Positions 10,660-21,827 of a stretch of DNA of 64,000 bases are shown one piece after another. Position 1 is the first letter of the stretch; every line of letters starts with the position of its first letter. The notes under the pieces are model-generated. The model was not told where the DNA came from and searched no databases. It was given only the letters and a program-made list of their open reading frames with translations. A program made the translations under genes and the position numbers. The stretch is from Zeus faber (taxonomy: Eukaryota; Chordata; Actinopteri; Zeiformes; Zeidae), in contig OY482863.1 in assembly GCA_960531495.1 (NCBI GenBank), forward strand, positions 2,186,466 to 2,250,465, written 5' to 3'.

Positions 10660-12192
10660 CTGCAAGACACAGGCGCTGGTCAGCAACACCAAGGAGCCGA
10701 ACAACGGAAAGTTTGCACTTCCAGATGGCTCTCAGAAGGAACAGTACATTTATATGACCGATCATATCACAGACCATCATGATACTATTGTTTATCAAAA
10801 TATGATAATGGAAAGAAATCTTGTATATTTTACACACCACACAAGTTTTTATGTTTACTTAAATTAGTAAATGGAAAGAAAAATGTTTTAATTCCTCAAT
10901 AAAACACTATTTCTATTTGTTTTGAGAAACAGGGAACACGGAAGCGCAGCGGAGAAAATATGTAGTGACGTTTCAGTCGCGAACAAGTGGGCTCTGTCAC
11001 AATATTTGCTGTGATTAATCCCAATTAATCGTTTTTTTTCTTCTTAAGACTGAACCTTGTAATGATGGATATTTAAATGTCAAATCATGGATTTCATGTA
11101 GAGTCAATATAAAGGAAGTATATCTAAGGTCAAATACTATTGTTCGATAGCATCTTAACTTTGAACACAGATTCTCTCCTGTGAACGACCGATTTCCAAT
11201 AAAACCATCAAAACTGACTGTCGGCTTGAAAGGCATATTTTATATGCACTAATAGAAATAATAACAAAACCCAGGCCTATATGTTAAAGTGCCACTTGAA
11301 TTTCAAAACCATAAAGATAATAAAATTATTAAAATGAGATATCAGCTTAGAAGACGATAATTTCTTATAATATAAATGTAAATAAGTTTCAAGTCTCGAC
11401 AATGCTGCATTCGCTAGCGTGTCGTAGAGGAAACGGAGCCGGAAGCCATTCATCAAATGAACGCGCACTTTAGTGTTGATGACGTGTCTCCTCTGGGGTG
11501 GCCCAGGGGTAAACAGCTGCGTTAATTGCGTTATTTTTTTCTTAACGCATTAAAAATTTTTAAATTAATTATAAAATGAACACATTCATTTTAAGACAGA
11601 ATAATATCATATTTGTTAAATAAGATACAGAAACATCTCACTTTGGTAGCAACATTAAAAGGACTATAGCATGTTGTGCCGGTCATCCCCTTGGCGCGCA
11701 AATTTAAATCCCGGAAAAATAAATTAAATTTAAAGGTGTAGTGTGTGGAATTTAGTGGCATCTAGCGGTGATTTGTTGTAGATTGAAGCCGACTGAATTT
11801 TTGAACTGATTTTTTGTAAATAAGGAAGTTTGGTTGCACTGTTCAGTAACTTGTATAATGGTTTGAAAACCAACACGAAAAAGAATCGTGATAAGATCGT
11901 AGATCGTGATCCTACCTGAAAAAAATGGTGATATGATATTTTTGCCATATCGCCCACCCCTAATTAGGGCTGGGTGATTGTTGGTAATATTGTTCAACTT
12001 TATTCAGTGGAATTGTACGCAATTCTGAAGTGTGAAAAACCTTAGAAAGTTCAAATGTAGATCTTCGGCCAGAACCTTAGTCACCATCATCATAACCGTC
12101 AACGCGCTGAACATCAGATTTCTCACCTTTTGAATATATGAGTTCCCCATGATTCCCTGAGATACTGACTTTTCCCGTGGGAGTGAACTCAC
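10660..12192. other. slc4a2 intron 11, repeat remnants
   Basis: AT-rich intron with pieces of non-autonomous elements. A GTAGTGTGTGGAATTTAGTG motif near 11737 is the start of a common fish MITE. A GATATCACGAT-like end is near 11880-11965, and a fragment starts TAGGGCTGGGTGATTG near 11965. No coding sequence is recognised. Confidence 0.5.
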
Positions 12193-12298
12193 CCACTAGG
12201 ACCACCGTGGCCTCCGCATTCTCCGGAATCTTCTCCAGCAGCTTCAGCTCGTGCTTGGACTTGGAGCGATGCATGGACATGGAGCCAGACTCCTTCAT
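12193..12298 (-). CDS. slc4a2: slc4a2 exon 11 (residues 485-519)
   Basis: It encodes MKESGSMSMHRSKSKHELKL, LEKIPENAEATVVLVG. Two in-frame acceptors 9 nt apart are possible: the one used here, and one ending at 12307 that would add Phe-Ser-Gln. Both are phase 0 and both are preceded by pyrimidines. The SKSKHELKLLEKIPENAEA block is characteristic of AE2. Confidence 0.9.
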
Positions 12299-12898
12299 CT
12301 GGGAAAACTGGGAGGCAAACAATAGAGTTGATATTGGAAACAGTCCCAGGAAATACTCTGTATTGAGAATAGGTATTTATGTGTATATCCAACATGGTGG
12401 TCACTCTTCTAGACTCTATACATCTAAATACCTTCAGTTGTCTGGCGCCACCCATCTCTTGGCCATTATCACCAACGCTGCTGATATCTACATGTAGATT
12501 CTGACTTGCTAACTTCTCTTTTCCTTTCTTTTCATTCTTTAAAAAGGTGAAAATAAATTAGTGCTAAATTGAGCATCTAAACATTCCAGAATCATACAGT
12601 ATCACAAGAAGACTTTCTTAACTACTCTCTTATCATTTTAGACTCAAGAAACCCACAAAGCTCAGTGTGTCTCATGCAAGCCATCCATATCTCTGGAAAC
12701 CACTTCCTGTGAAAGTAGTAAGATGGCAGACAGTGGCTTTGTTGTTTATGTGAAGGATACCAGAGAGAGAAAGGGCCAAAACTATAATCAACAAACATCA
12801 AATACTGTGATTTTATCACATGTTTGTGGATTTTTGTTTTGGGTTGTAATTTTTTATGTTTTCGTTTCATGGCTCATTGAATACTACCAAGTTACAAG

Positions 12899-13760
12899 TA
12901 GGGCTGGATGATATGGCCAAAAATCACGATATGTTTTTTTTTATACTGATCGATATTGATAATTATCACAATACATCTCTAATAATACATTACATTACAT
13001 TGATCAGACGCTTTTATCCAAAGCGACTTACAATTATTCAAACACCAACGGACGCAGCCATCAGGAGCAATAAGGGGTTAAGTGTCTTGCTCAAGGACAC
13101 TACAGCATGCTAGCAGGAGGAGCCTGGGATCCAACCAGCAACCTTTAGATTACTAGACCACCAGCTCTACCTCCTGAGCTGCCATCCCCTATAGTAATGC
13201 TCAATTTTGACGTTTGAAGTGTATTCTCATGGGATTACATTAAACACGGAATAAATAAAATAATAAATGTGTAAACAAAAAAAAGTTGAATAAATAAAAT
13301 AAATAATACATATTAAAATAATTTTAATATACAATATAATCATCATTGTCGTCTGAGAACAGTCCTCAAAGTTTCCGATTCTGTACTCTGCGGTCATATT
13401 GGAGTGGACTCTCTGACCGTGTCAGACGTCACGGAAAATCGCGGATTCTCTCTTTAATTGCTCCCCTTTTTCGCGTTAAAGAAAGACCTGTGGCATTCGC
13501 TGCTGTAGGCCTCATTCCCGCTGCGCGCTGCCCGGACGGAGAGCGCCACAGCCGGGGAGAGAGGAAGAAGCATGGCGCTCCTGGGTTGGCTGTTCACTAC
13601 ACATGGTTGTTTCTCTGCTGTACGACTGGCATTTTGCGTCGTGTCTTTGTAGGTAGTGGAAAACGCACTCTATCGAAAATAAATCGCATAAATTTATCAT
13701 CGTTATCGTGGAAACGTTTTTTTGTGAAAATTATCAAGATTGTTTTATCGCCCAGCTCTA
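12899..13760. mobile_element. non-autonomous hAT-like DNA transposon, intron 10
   Basis: The element starts TAGGGCTGGATGATATGG and ends TTTATCGCCCAGCTCTA, an imperfect terminal inverted repeat. Flanks GTTACAAG (12891-12898) and CATACAAG (13761-13768) agree at 6 of 8 bases, fitting a decayed 8-bp target duplication. No transposase is visible. It contains a later SINE insertion at 12986-13190. The 158-codon open frame at 13346-13822 runs out of the element and is not a plausible gene. Confidence 0.75.
12986..13190 (-). repeat. tRNA-derived SINE, copy A
   Basis: On the minus strand it begins GGGGATGGCAGCTCAGGAGG, which fits a polymerase III A box, followed by GGTTGGATCCC (B box with one change). 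Its body contains TGTCCTTGAGCAAGACACTT and it ends GGATAAAAGCGTCTGATCAA and ATGTAATGTAA repeats. It is inserted in a hAT-like element. Two closely similar copies lie at 30 and 54 kb, all in the same orientation. Confidence 0.85.
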
Positions 13761-13828
13761 CATACAAGGTGTTCTGGTATCCTGAATTCAACTATATGCA
13801 TATCACAGTTGCATCTGTTTGAGATTGC

Positions 13829-13950
<122 letters not shown>

Positions 13951-14095
13951 TTACATCCACATATAAATATGAAATGAATAAAAATGAAATATATTCACTT
14001 GAACACTTGATAACAACTCTGGGCTTCAAACAGAGATATTTACAGTTGTGAACACTGCATTTCCCAGAATCCCACATTCTGGCCTGGGGACCAAC

Positions 14096-14297
14096 CTGCA
14101 CTTCATTCTTTTCCATGTCAATCCGTGTGTCCGCGTCGCCGCTGGCCTGCGTGGAGCCCATCAGGGGGTCAGTGACGGAGGGCTCGGGCGGGTGGCTGTG
14201 GTTGGAGTTGTGGTGGTGCGTGATGAGGCTGCCCAGACTGGCGGCCGAGATGTTCCGGGGGAAATGGGCAACATGCTCCTTCTCGTCGCTCGGGTGA
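14096..14297 (-). CDS. slc4a2: slc4a2 exon 10 (residues 417-484)
   Basis: It encodes HPSDEKEHVAHFPRNISAAS, LGSLITHHHNSNHSHPPEPS, then VTDPLMGSTQASGDADTRID and MEKNEVQ. This is the variable part of the cytoplasmic domain with a His/Asn-rich run after SLGSL, as in other AE2 proteins. The donor GTTGGT is non-optimal. Confidence 0.93.
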
Positions 14298-15039
14298 CTG
14301 GGTGGGGTGGGGTGGGGGAGGATAGAGGAAACAGGGTGAGCAGGAGGAAGAGGAGAGACTTTGGCTGGTGAGCCACCGAGTGGCAGGATGAGCCTGGCAG
14401 CAGGAAAACACACAGGAATTTTAATGCGGGGGTTTCCAAACTGGGATCCACAGCCCCCTAAAGGCCTGTGAAGGAATTGCAGGGGGTACGCAGCAAAATT
14501 CTAATTTGTGTCTCAATTTTTATTTTATTTTTTTTTTAACACAAAAAAAAGGTTATATATTTTTTCTTTGTGAAGGGGATTAGCCAGTCCATCCTCAGCC
14601 AGCAATTTCCATCACAAAAATTCCATCATTGACATGCAAGGTTGCAGTAACTGTATCCAAGTTCAAAAACTACTTCTGACATGCAAATAGAATCATGCTA
14701 ATAAATCGCACCAGGTGTGGAATGGCTTTTAAACTGTTAGTTTGGAGTCTGGATCTGTCAAAAAAAAGCAGAAATCCAAGTTGGCTATTTTTAGTTTCCC
14801 ACATGTTTGACATGGCTCAGAGACCTCCTTAAAAAGGCCTCTTTAAGACTGGACTCACTCAGATTAAAGTCCTACGATCCTGCTTCACTATATAATATAT
14901 GTATAACATTTATTACATTAAAAAAAAAACATTTGTTTTCCCAAATCATTTTTACCTAATTGCGTCACATTATGCATTACAAAATGACATCCTAGTCCAC
15001 TACAAAGTGAGAGTGTAATGATCAGTGTGTTGCAGCTAC

Positions 15040-15175
15040 CTGTGTTTGAGCAGCAGAGCTCTCAGGACGTTGGCTCTGTCCTCCGCCTTGATCTGGTCTG
15101 AGATGATCATCTGTTCCACCACCTGGTGGGCGATACCGGGCAGGGTCTTCTGGTCCAGGTCCAACAGAACCGCTC
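15040..15175 (-). CDS. slc4a2: slc4a2 exon 9 (residues 372-417)
   Basis: It encodes GAVLLDLDQKTLPGIAHQVV, EQMIISDQIKAEDRANVLRA and LLLKH, nearly invariant among AE2 proteins. The acceptor is TTAG, with (TG)62 immediately upstream where a polypyrimidine tract should be. The exon is 136 nt, so skipping it would shift the frame. Confidence 0.95.
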
Positions 15176-15176
15176 C

Positions 15177-15308
<132 letters not shown>

Positions 15309-15389
15309 GACAACTTCTCAATAGCAGAACCTGAAATTATTAGCAGGAATGCAATGTAAATTGTTCATGCAATTATGTGGCAGCAAACA

Positions 15390-16015
15390 TATCCCAGAAT
15401 GCAGTTCTACATCTACCCCATTTATTGGTGAGTGGCTACAACTATTTAAGTCCAAAAGATCTCACTCTCTCTATCGAAGGCCAGATTAAATAGATAGAAT
15501 GCGATAGTCATACATTTTATTTGGGCCCCATTTTTATGGGCATTTATACCCCAGATGAATGAAATCTGATAAAACGAATACAAATTAATAATCCTATACG
15601 ACAATGAAAAGGATTTATTTTATTTGGAGGATTTATAAGGATTTTGGCTCAATTGCAAAATGTAACCATCATAATGAAATACAGTTTTACCAGCTGTTAC
15701 TTTTCAAGTAATAATTCCATAAATCTCGATGCAGAGTGGCGGTAAAAAGAAGATCGACAAGACAGATGCATGCTGTGTTTAACTCTGAAGTGCAATGATT
15801 TGTTTATGGCACATCGCTCTATGTTGCTGTTACTTTATGACATATGAAGCAAATGTCGTCGCTATGCATCTGCTCATCCGCCATATTGGAGAGGTCAAGA
15901 TCCGCTAGTAAACAACATTCGAACATACAATGTGTATTGAGAGATACAGACTTCTATAAAATCGCTTAATTCTGAACCGATTTTTATTTTTCATTATAAA
16001 ATACTGAAACTTTAT
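15390..16015. repeat. dispersed repeat in intron 8, also present inverted near 50.2 kb
   Basis: The segment containing CCGCTAGTAAAC, TATTGAGAGAT, CAGACTTCT and GAACCGATTTT recurs in reverse orientation at about 50270-50410. It is non-coding, and its family is not recognised. Confidence 0.6.
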
Positions 16016-16034
16016 TTAAATGTGTGTCCCTCAC

Positions 16035-16215
16035 CATGCGAGATGGTGCGGCGCAGCTCCAGCAGGCTGCGGAAGGACAGCGAGGCCACGTGGGGCTTCC
16101 CCCAGCGGTCTGTCTCTTCCTCCACATCCTCCTCAAACTTGATCCAGCGAGCCGTCTCCTTCCACTGCATCTCCTTGTTCTTGTCCATCGTCAACTCATT
16201 CAGCTCCACAAACAC
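16035..16215 (-). CDS. slc4a2: slc4a2 exon 8 (residues 312-371, pH-sensing segment)
   Basis: It encodes VFVELNELTMDKNKEMQWKE, TARWIKFEEDVEEETDRWGK, PHVASLSFRSLLELRRTISH. In mammalian AE2 the WRETARWIKFEE segment is needed for normal sensitivity to pH. Here it reads WKETARWIKFEE, a conservative Arg-to-Lys change. The acceptor is GTTGCAG after a short TG-rich stretch. Confidence 0.96.
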
Positions 16216-16340
16216 CTGCAACACACACATGCATGTAAATACACACAAATAGGGTGAATACACACACATGCAGACACATACAGGCTGTAAATCCACGTTG
16301 ATCCACATGTTCACTGCTCCTTACATAGTAACACCAATAC

Positions 16341-16348
16341 ACGCACAC

Positions 16349-16392
<44 letters not shown>
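16341..16392. repeat. (CA)n microsatellite, intron 7
   Basis: A short CA run with a few CGCA interruptions, about 125 bp upstream of the exon 8 acceptor on the transcribed strand. Confidence 0.95.
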
Positions 16393-16394
<2 letters not shown>

Positions 16395-16912
16395 AGTAAA
16401 CTGAGACCAAGATATCCAAAGTTTAAGTCACATATATTAAGAATATGTAAGTAGTCTCAAAAACATCAATTGAATTGGAACGAGATATCATAATTATTAT
16501 GATTATTTCATATTATAAATATTATTATATTTAGAGTAGAAAATATTGTTCCCAGTTTGCCTGTGAAGCTGAATCTCCATGTGATTATTAGCAAGTGCAG
16601 ACATGGTAAACAGAAACAGCAGGCATGGTAAACAAACTCATTTAAGGCCACAAAATTAAACATCATGTCAAGGCCACAATTTAAAAATAAAAAGAACAGA
16701 TTATTTCCTCAAAACACAGCAGGACAAGTGTAAACACAGCGGGTGCCAGCATTCCAAAAACAGAGGACGGACAAACTCAACCAAGAACCTTCAGTCAGTA
16801 AAGTGTGTGTTAAACAACTGACAAATACACAGTAACAACACCATGCTGGTCAGTCAGAGCACAACACAGTCTGAAAAAACACTGCAGTCCCTGTTCTATA
16901 TGAGCATCCTGT

Positions 16913-16985
16913 AGGGCTGGGCGATATGGAAGATGCATTATTACGATTACTGTAAAGACGATACATCCACATATCACGATAAGTG
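16913..16985. mobile_element. hAT-like element terminus fragment, intron 7
   Basis: The sequence TAGGGCTGGGCGATATGG followed by TATCACGAT matches the terminus of the element at 12899-13760. I could not find the matching second end nearby, so it is a fragment or a truncated copy. Confidence 0.5.
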
Positions 16986-17140
16986 TGAATGAACTCCAAA
17001 ATCTTAAACAACTTTGTTCTCAGGTCCAAAGTGTAGTTTCTCCTCACAAGCAAAGTTTTGAGAGATATTTCAAGGCATATCATCCTCGCATCAACAATTT
17101 AAATGTGACATTGTGCATCACAAAATTACAATGTTTTAAC

Positions 17141-17343
17141 TTAAAGGGATACTCCAGTTCTGCGTGCTAACTGCGTAAGCTCAACGCATGGCCGCAGACT
17201 GGATCAATTAGCCTAGCTCCTCTGAAATAATCTAAATAACAATGCAGAGCTTAATTTAAATGCAACTACATTCTGAACAACTGTAAACTATAACTACTAC
17301 AAAAAAATGAATTTCCCCAGCAAAAACTGCAGCATCCCTTTAA
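17141..17343. mobile_element. short TTAA-flanked inverted-repeat element, intron 7
   Basis: About 200 bp bounded by TTAAAGGGATACTCCAG and CTGCAGCATCCCTTTAA. The ends form an imperfect inverted repeat with TTAA on both sides, as for piggyBac-type targets. A related internal sequence (GCCTAGCTCCT) recurs near 7065-7085. It is non-coding. Confidence 0.6.
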
Positions 17344-17390
17344 TGACGCCAACAAGGAAGCAACGCTAAACAACAAGTCTCAATGATCAC

Positions 17391-17537
17391 CCAGCCCCGT
17401 TTCCTTGCACAGCACCACATGCCCACACGCCTCCTCTCCGACTCCTTCACCTTCTGGTAGCGCGCCATCACAGCGTACTCCTCCAGCTGAATGCCCTCTG
17501 GACGCGAGGCAGAGCGGTACAGAATCACCGGTAAGTA
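17391..17537 (-). CDS. candidate cassette exon in intron 7 (unrecognised, 49 codons)
   Basis: It is open for 49 codons, starting YLPVILYRSASRPEGIQLEE and continuing YAVMARYQKVKESERRRVGM to RKRGW. It is bounded by a good acceptor (CCCCCTCCAG) and a weaker donor (GTGATC). It is phase 0 at both ends, so it would fit between exons 7 and 8 without breaking the slc4a2 frame. No known AE2 segment matches, and I do not recognise the family. A competing plus-strand reading has an acceptor TTGCACAG at 17412 and a perfect donor GTAAGT at 17531. It could also be a fossil exon. Confidence 0.3.
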
Positions 17538-18389
17538 CTGGAGGGGGCCACACCATGGAGGGACGCACTCAGAACACTGACACAGGCCCGAGGCAGGCAG
17601 AGACAGAACCGGACCTCACATCTCCACACACACCTGGCGGCTACCTGTTGTTTACCCTCGCTGGCGGAGTCTCCCTCTCTGTCTCTCTCAGTCTCTCTCT
17701 CTAGTGTCCCGTTACCTTGCCCCCACCTCCCACCCCCTTTTCTTTTTCACGTGTGAAAGGAAAGAAGCCATTCATTCATTTTTAATTGTGTCCCGCTCTC
17801 TGGCCGACCCTCAAAGGAGGAAAACATTTCCCAGGATTCAATGAGACGGTGCAGTGTTGTTATGTTAGATAGCAGCTTTAAATCTCAGTGTGTGGATGAA
17901 ATTAAACGACACCCTACCAGCTCCACTGCCTCTAAGACTAGTTCAGGAGTTTGTTTTTTTTAATCTTTATTTATATAATAAATTACATTCTCTGTAGAGA
18001 ACTTTTTAAGTGCTACACAGACAAACATATTATATTCATTATTATGACCTCCATCTGCTTATACATTCAATTGATAAAATGCAGTTAAAGATCCAGTCAA
18101 GGCTCATCACATAAACATTTAACTACTTCTCAAACTCTAGTTAATAATGAAAAGTCTCTCACATATTTCAGATCTAATTATGAGTTTAATTTGGCACTAT
18201 TGTCTGCTCTTCATTAATTTAAAGTAAAAAGTTGGCAATATTAACAATATCTCCATTTTATCTCGATACAAGACACTGAGAAATAACATCGTCCAGATTT
18301 GATGTTCACACCCAGTGCAGCACCAACTGCCCACCTTAGGACAATAAAACGTTTTCATTGATCAATGAAGTGATTCATTGATAGATAAC

Positions 18390-18526
18390 CTCGTGCGGGG
18401 TGCGGTCCTGCTTGCGGCTGCGGCTGCTGGGCTCCTTGTGGTCCTTTCCGACGTGCACCACCTGACCCTTGTTGCTCTTTCTAACCAGGTGCCTCCGCAC
18501 CCCAGGGACATCCTCAAAACGATGAC
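18390..18526 (-). CDS. slc4a2: slc4a2 exon 7 (residues 266-311)
   Basis: It encodes HRFEDVPGVRRHLVRKSNKG, then a basic variable stretch ending RSRKQDRTPHE. The first serine codon is split with exon 6. The acceptor's pyrimidine tract is a (TC)n microsatellite (GA repeats on the plus strand from 18530). The donor is GTTATC, one of the weaker donors in the gene. Confidence 0.94.
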
Positions 18527-19689
18527 CTGCGAGAGAGAGAGAGAGAGAGGGGTGGGGGGGCAACATTGATCTTAAAATAGTTTGGAAACTGAGAAATCTT
18601 GAAGTCAGGCTCCACGAAGCTTCTGATCTAATTTGTAGTCTGACACACAACACACAGAGGTTCAGTTCAGTCAGGTCAATATGTCAAATAAATCAAATGA
18701 TTTATTTGACAGTTTTCAAATAAAAATCCTTCCAATATTTCCAAACTCATATCGGGATCAATTTCACTAAATTCCACAAATGTCACTATGGTGATATGCA
18801 GGTGTCTTTAGTAGTATTCATTTATCCACAGTGTTTCACACAGTTTTAAAGTTTAACTTCAAGCTTGGACTGAAGACTGCATGAAATAAAGAAAAGGGCA
18901 ATTCATTGTTACTTGTCAATTGTGATAATTTCTATGACAGCCCTACCTATGAACTTATAAATTCCTCAAAATGAGCCCAACAACAAACTTGATCCAAACT
19001 TCGCAAAGTGTCAATTGTCAGTTTATCACCAAAGTAGAAGGACTTCAAGAATTCAGTGCTCTAATGGAAAGTCTCCTGAACAAGACCAGTGAAATACAAC
19101 ACGACAACAGAATCTGAGCAGTTGCGATTCTCCGTTCCGGAACAACTTACCCTCCTCCACAGCGCTGAGGCTTATGTAACAAACAATGAGGTTTTTTGGA
19201 GTCTTCATCAATTTTCGAAGCCTTTACCCAAATCCGTCAGTCTTCAAAAATACGGCAAACAACAAACAAAGTGTGGAGTTATTGCCAACAGAATAAGAAT
19301 TCAGTGCACCATAACCTTCGGTCGGTCCAGCATCTCTCTGTCAGACCTTTATCACCGCGTTCAGTGGCGGGGCCCTCACCGGGCGTGGGCTTCTTGAAGG
19401 AAGCGGGGATTTGCAGTGGCTATAGGGCTAAACCTGGCACGGCCACCAGGCTACGTGACCCCTCGCTGGTCAAACCCTCCGACAACACCCTCCCCCGGGT
19501 TCCAGAACACGTGGCGATCCTTGACGACGCGGAAAAAGCAGCCACTTCTTGACCGGCCCCCGAACCCTGAGCGGGAGGAATCCATCAGGACGGATTAGCA
19601 GCACAGGTGTAAACCAGTGAGGGGTCAGACAAAAGGGGAGGGACGGCGATCTAGTAATTCCTATTGTTGAGTGGTGGCCAGCCATGGGG

Positions 19690-20030
19690 CCCGTTTCCCA
19701 GGCTAATTAACAATGGCGGGAAGGAGATGAGAAGCAGGAATGTCCAACTGATGGACATCGGGGGACACTGGATCCTCTGTGGTCAAAATAAAAATCGTTG
19801 CATAGTCCCTTTCCTCTTTCCAAACACTCGCTGATACCTGTAGCTACTCACTAATGGCTCTGGGTAGGAGCTGGGGCGGAGGTGGAGGGCGCGCTGTGCT
19901 AGTTCCAGGGGCCTCAGCTGACAGAGGGAACGGCTAATTTAATTACTGGGGCCTGTCTGCCACTCTGTGATTAGCAGCGACTACCTGACGTAAATCAGCT
20001 CTGGACCCTGGACCACAGTGCCCCCGCTGG
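19690..20030. promoter_or_regulatory. candidate conserved non-coding element, intron 6
   Basis: Non-coding sequence of balanced composition with dense transcription-factor-like words: GGCTAATTAACAATGG, GGCTAATTTAATTACTGG, GTGATTAGCAGCGAC and CTGACGTAAATCAGC (homeodomain, SOX and CREB-type cores). It lacks repeat character. The call is inference from motif density only. Confidence 0.3.
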
Positions 20031-20193
20031 GCCGGGGGGGTGGGGGGGGGCAGGGGGCTTGAACGTCACGGGGCATTGGGGTGGGTGGGAGGTCGGATGG
20101 CGGCGCAGAGGGGACTCGCGGTGCCTCTCATTAACGCTCCTCTGTCGGCTTTACCTTACTCAGCGGGCTTTCAGATGACCCAAAATCCAAAAA

Positions 20194-20195
<2 letters not shown>

Positions 20196-20245
<50 letters not shown>
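20196..20245. repeat. (GT)25 microsatellite, intron 6
   Basis: A pure GT run on the plus strand, preceded by five adenines. It is in the opposite orientation to all the long CA tracts of the window. Confidence 0.96.
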
Positions 20246-20248
<3 letters not shown>

Positions 20249-20529
20249 CACAGCGCTCAGCTGGTGTGGTAATAATGTTAAGGTATCAAAGGGGGCTGAA
20301 GAACACTTACAGATTGAATTGGGGAATTTAATTTGTCAAAAAAAACCCAAAACAAACAAAAAACCTTTCTTAACCAATACTAGATGTGATTTGCCCTATT
20401 CACTTAGCACCGTGTGTCTTTTAAAGGCACACTGATGCATTTTACAGTGCGTGCATTTTGTGAACTTTAAAATCAAAGATATTTATCATCATTATGAATA
20501 ATACACTATAAGATACAGCTAGCAACAGC

Positions 20530-20783
20530 ATATAGCTACAACATTAAAACCAGTGAGCCACTTTGACAAGGAGCACATTGTGATGCTGGACGACTGGGTC
20601 AGAGCATCTCCACAAGCACAGGTCTTGTGGCTGTTCCCGCTGTGCAGTGGTTACTAGCTACCAAAAGTGTCCAAGGAAGGACGACCGTGAACTGGCCACA
20701 GGGTCATGGGCGCGCATGTCATTGATGCACGCAATATAAGGGGTTATTAGTGGTGGTTTTAATGTTGTGGCTGATCGGTGTAA
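20530..20783 (+). mobile_element. Tc1/mariner-like element remnant, intron 6
   Basis: It is bounded by ACAACATTAAAACCAG and GGTTTTAATGTTGTGGCTGA, an inverted repeat. The middle contains GACTGGGTCAGAGCATCTCC and CAAGGAAGGACGACCG, which resemble the DNA-binding domain coding part of fish Tc1-like transposases. It is internally deleted with frameshifts, so no functional protein remains. Confidence 0.6.
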
Positions 20784-21606
20784 GTAATCATTAGATATTG
20801 GCAAATTGTTTTGGAAATAAAAGCAGCCAAATCCAGCCGTGCACTAATCAGCTAATTTCACCTATCAGTTCCTCTGAGTTGATGATGATTAGCAATTCCA
20901 CATGAGTGACTCAAAATCCTGAAGTGGAATTTTACTTTCTGAACGGGATATTCCACCTCTGCAAACAACAATGTTTCTAAAAACACAGTCCTGTTGTACC
21001 TCCACAGAACAGTACACAGAAGCGCTTCCGATCGGTCAGAATCCTCAAAGTGAGAGTTTGTTTATATCGCCCTGTGGGTGGGTGGAGTTTGGATGAATAG
21101 TGTCATCGTTCTGCCATACTTTGTAGACATAGCAGAACTTAATTACGCAACCAACTATACAACCAACTATACTATATATAATCAAAACACGAAAATCTCA
21201 GAACAATCTGCAACCCTACAAATTATCTGGGATGATTATTCATTATACATTCAAGAGCCTTCCATTCAGAGATTACCTGCTTGTATGATCAATAATTGAT
21301 ATTTGCAAAAACACTGACAAATGAGTAATGTTTTAACTTTGCAGCTTAAAATTGAGAAATGAAAGGTTTACATTAAGTGATGAGGAAGCCTAAAAACTAT
21401 ATAGGCTTCATAAATTAAAGCATTATTTTTTAGTTATTATTATTTAGTTTGCATTTTCTAAGTTGATCCAATGTTTTTTTTGTTTTTTTTCCCCCCTGCC
21501 TCCTTCATGTCCCATTTTGTCCAGCAGAACTAATAACAAAAGCGTTCAGATTCCAGTGCAGTTAATCACTTAAAATGTCTCATTTTAACTCAGGTCCTGA
21601 ACTCAC

Positions 21607-21827
21607 TCTTGATGCCGTCCAGGTCGGCGGAGGCCAGAGTTTGAGCCTCGCTCTCGTCCGTGGGGATGCGCTGGTACTTGGCCTGCTCGGCTCCCGTCAT
21701 GTTGCCGGTGCGGCGGCGCTCCTGGAGGTCGTAGCTGCGTCCAGATGAGGAGACGCGTCGCAGTGGCGCGTGGTCCGACGCTGCTTTGGACAGAACTGGA
21801 CTGGCGGTGCCCGGTGAAGCCTGTTTT
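21607..21827 (-). CDS. slc4a2: slc4a2 exon 6 (residues 192-265)
   Basis: It begins KQASPGTASPVLSKAASDHA, then PLRRVSSSGRSYDLQERRRT, GNMTGAEQAKYQRIPTDESE and AQTLASADLDGIK. RSYDLQERRR with MTGAEQA is an AE2 signature. RRVSS is a possible basophilic kinase site. The exon joins in frame on both sides (1 nt shared at each end). Confidence 0.94.

Larger units (their letters stand above)
16216..18389. other. slc4a2 intron 7
   Basis: This intron holds the microsatellite, hAT-like end, TTAA element and candidate exon listed separately. The part between 17705 and 18370 is AT-rich sequence in which I recognise nothing. Confidence 0.7.
18527..21606. other. slc4a2 intron 6
   Basis: The largest intron of the 3' half. 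Besides the features listed it carries a (GA)n tract at 18530-18550 and AT-rich sequence. Open frames at 19089-19685 have no recognisable content. Confidence 0.7.

Noticed and set aside
13346..13822. 158-codon plus-strand frame
   Set aside because: It runs out of a non-autonomous hAT-like element into a flank and shows no transposase motif.
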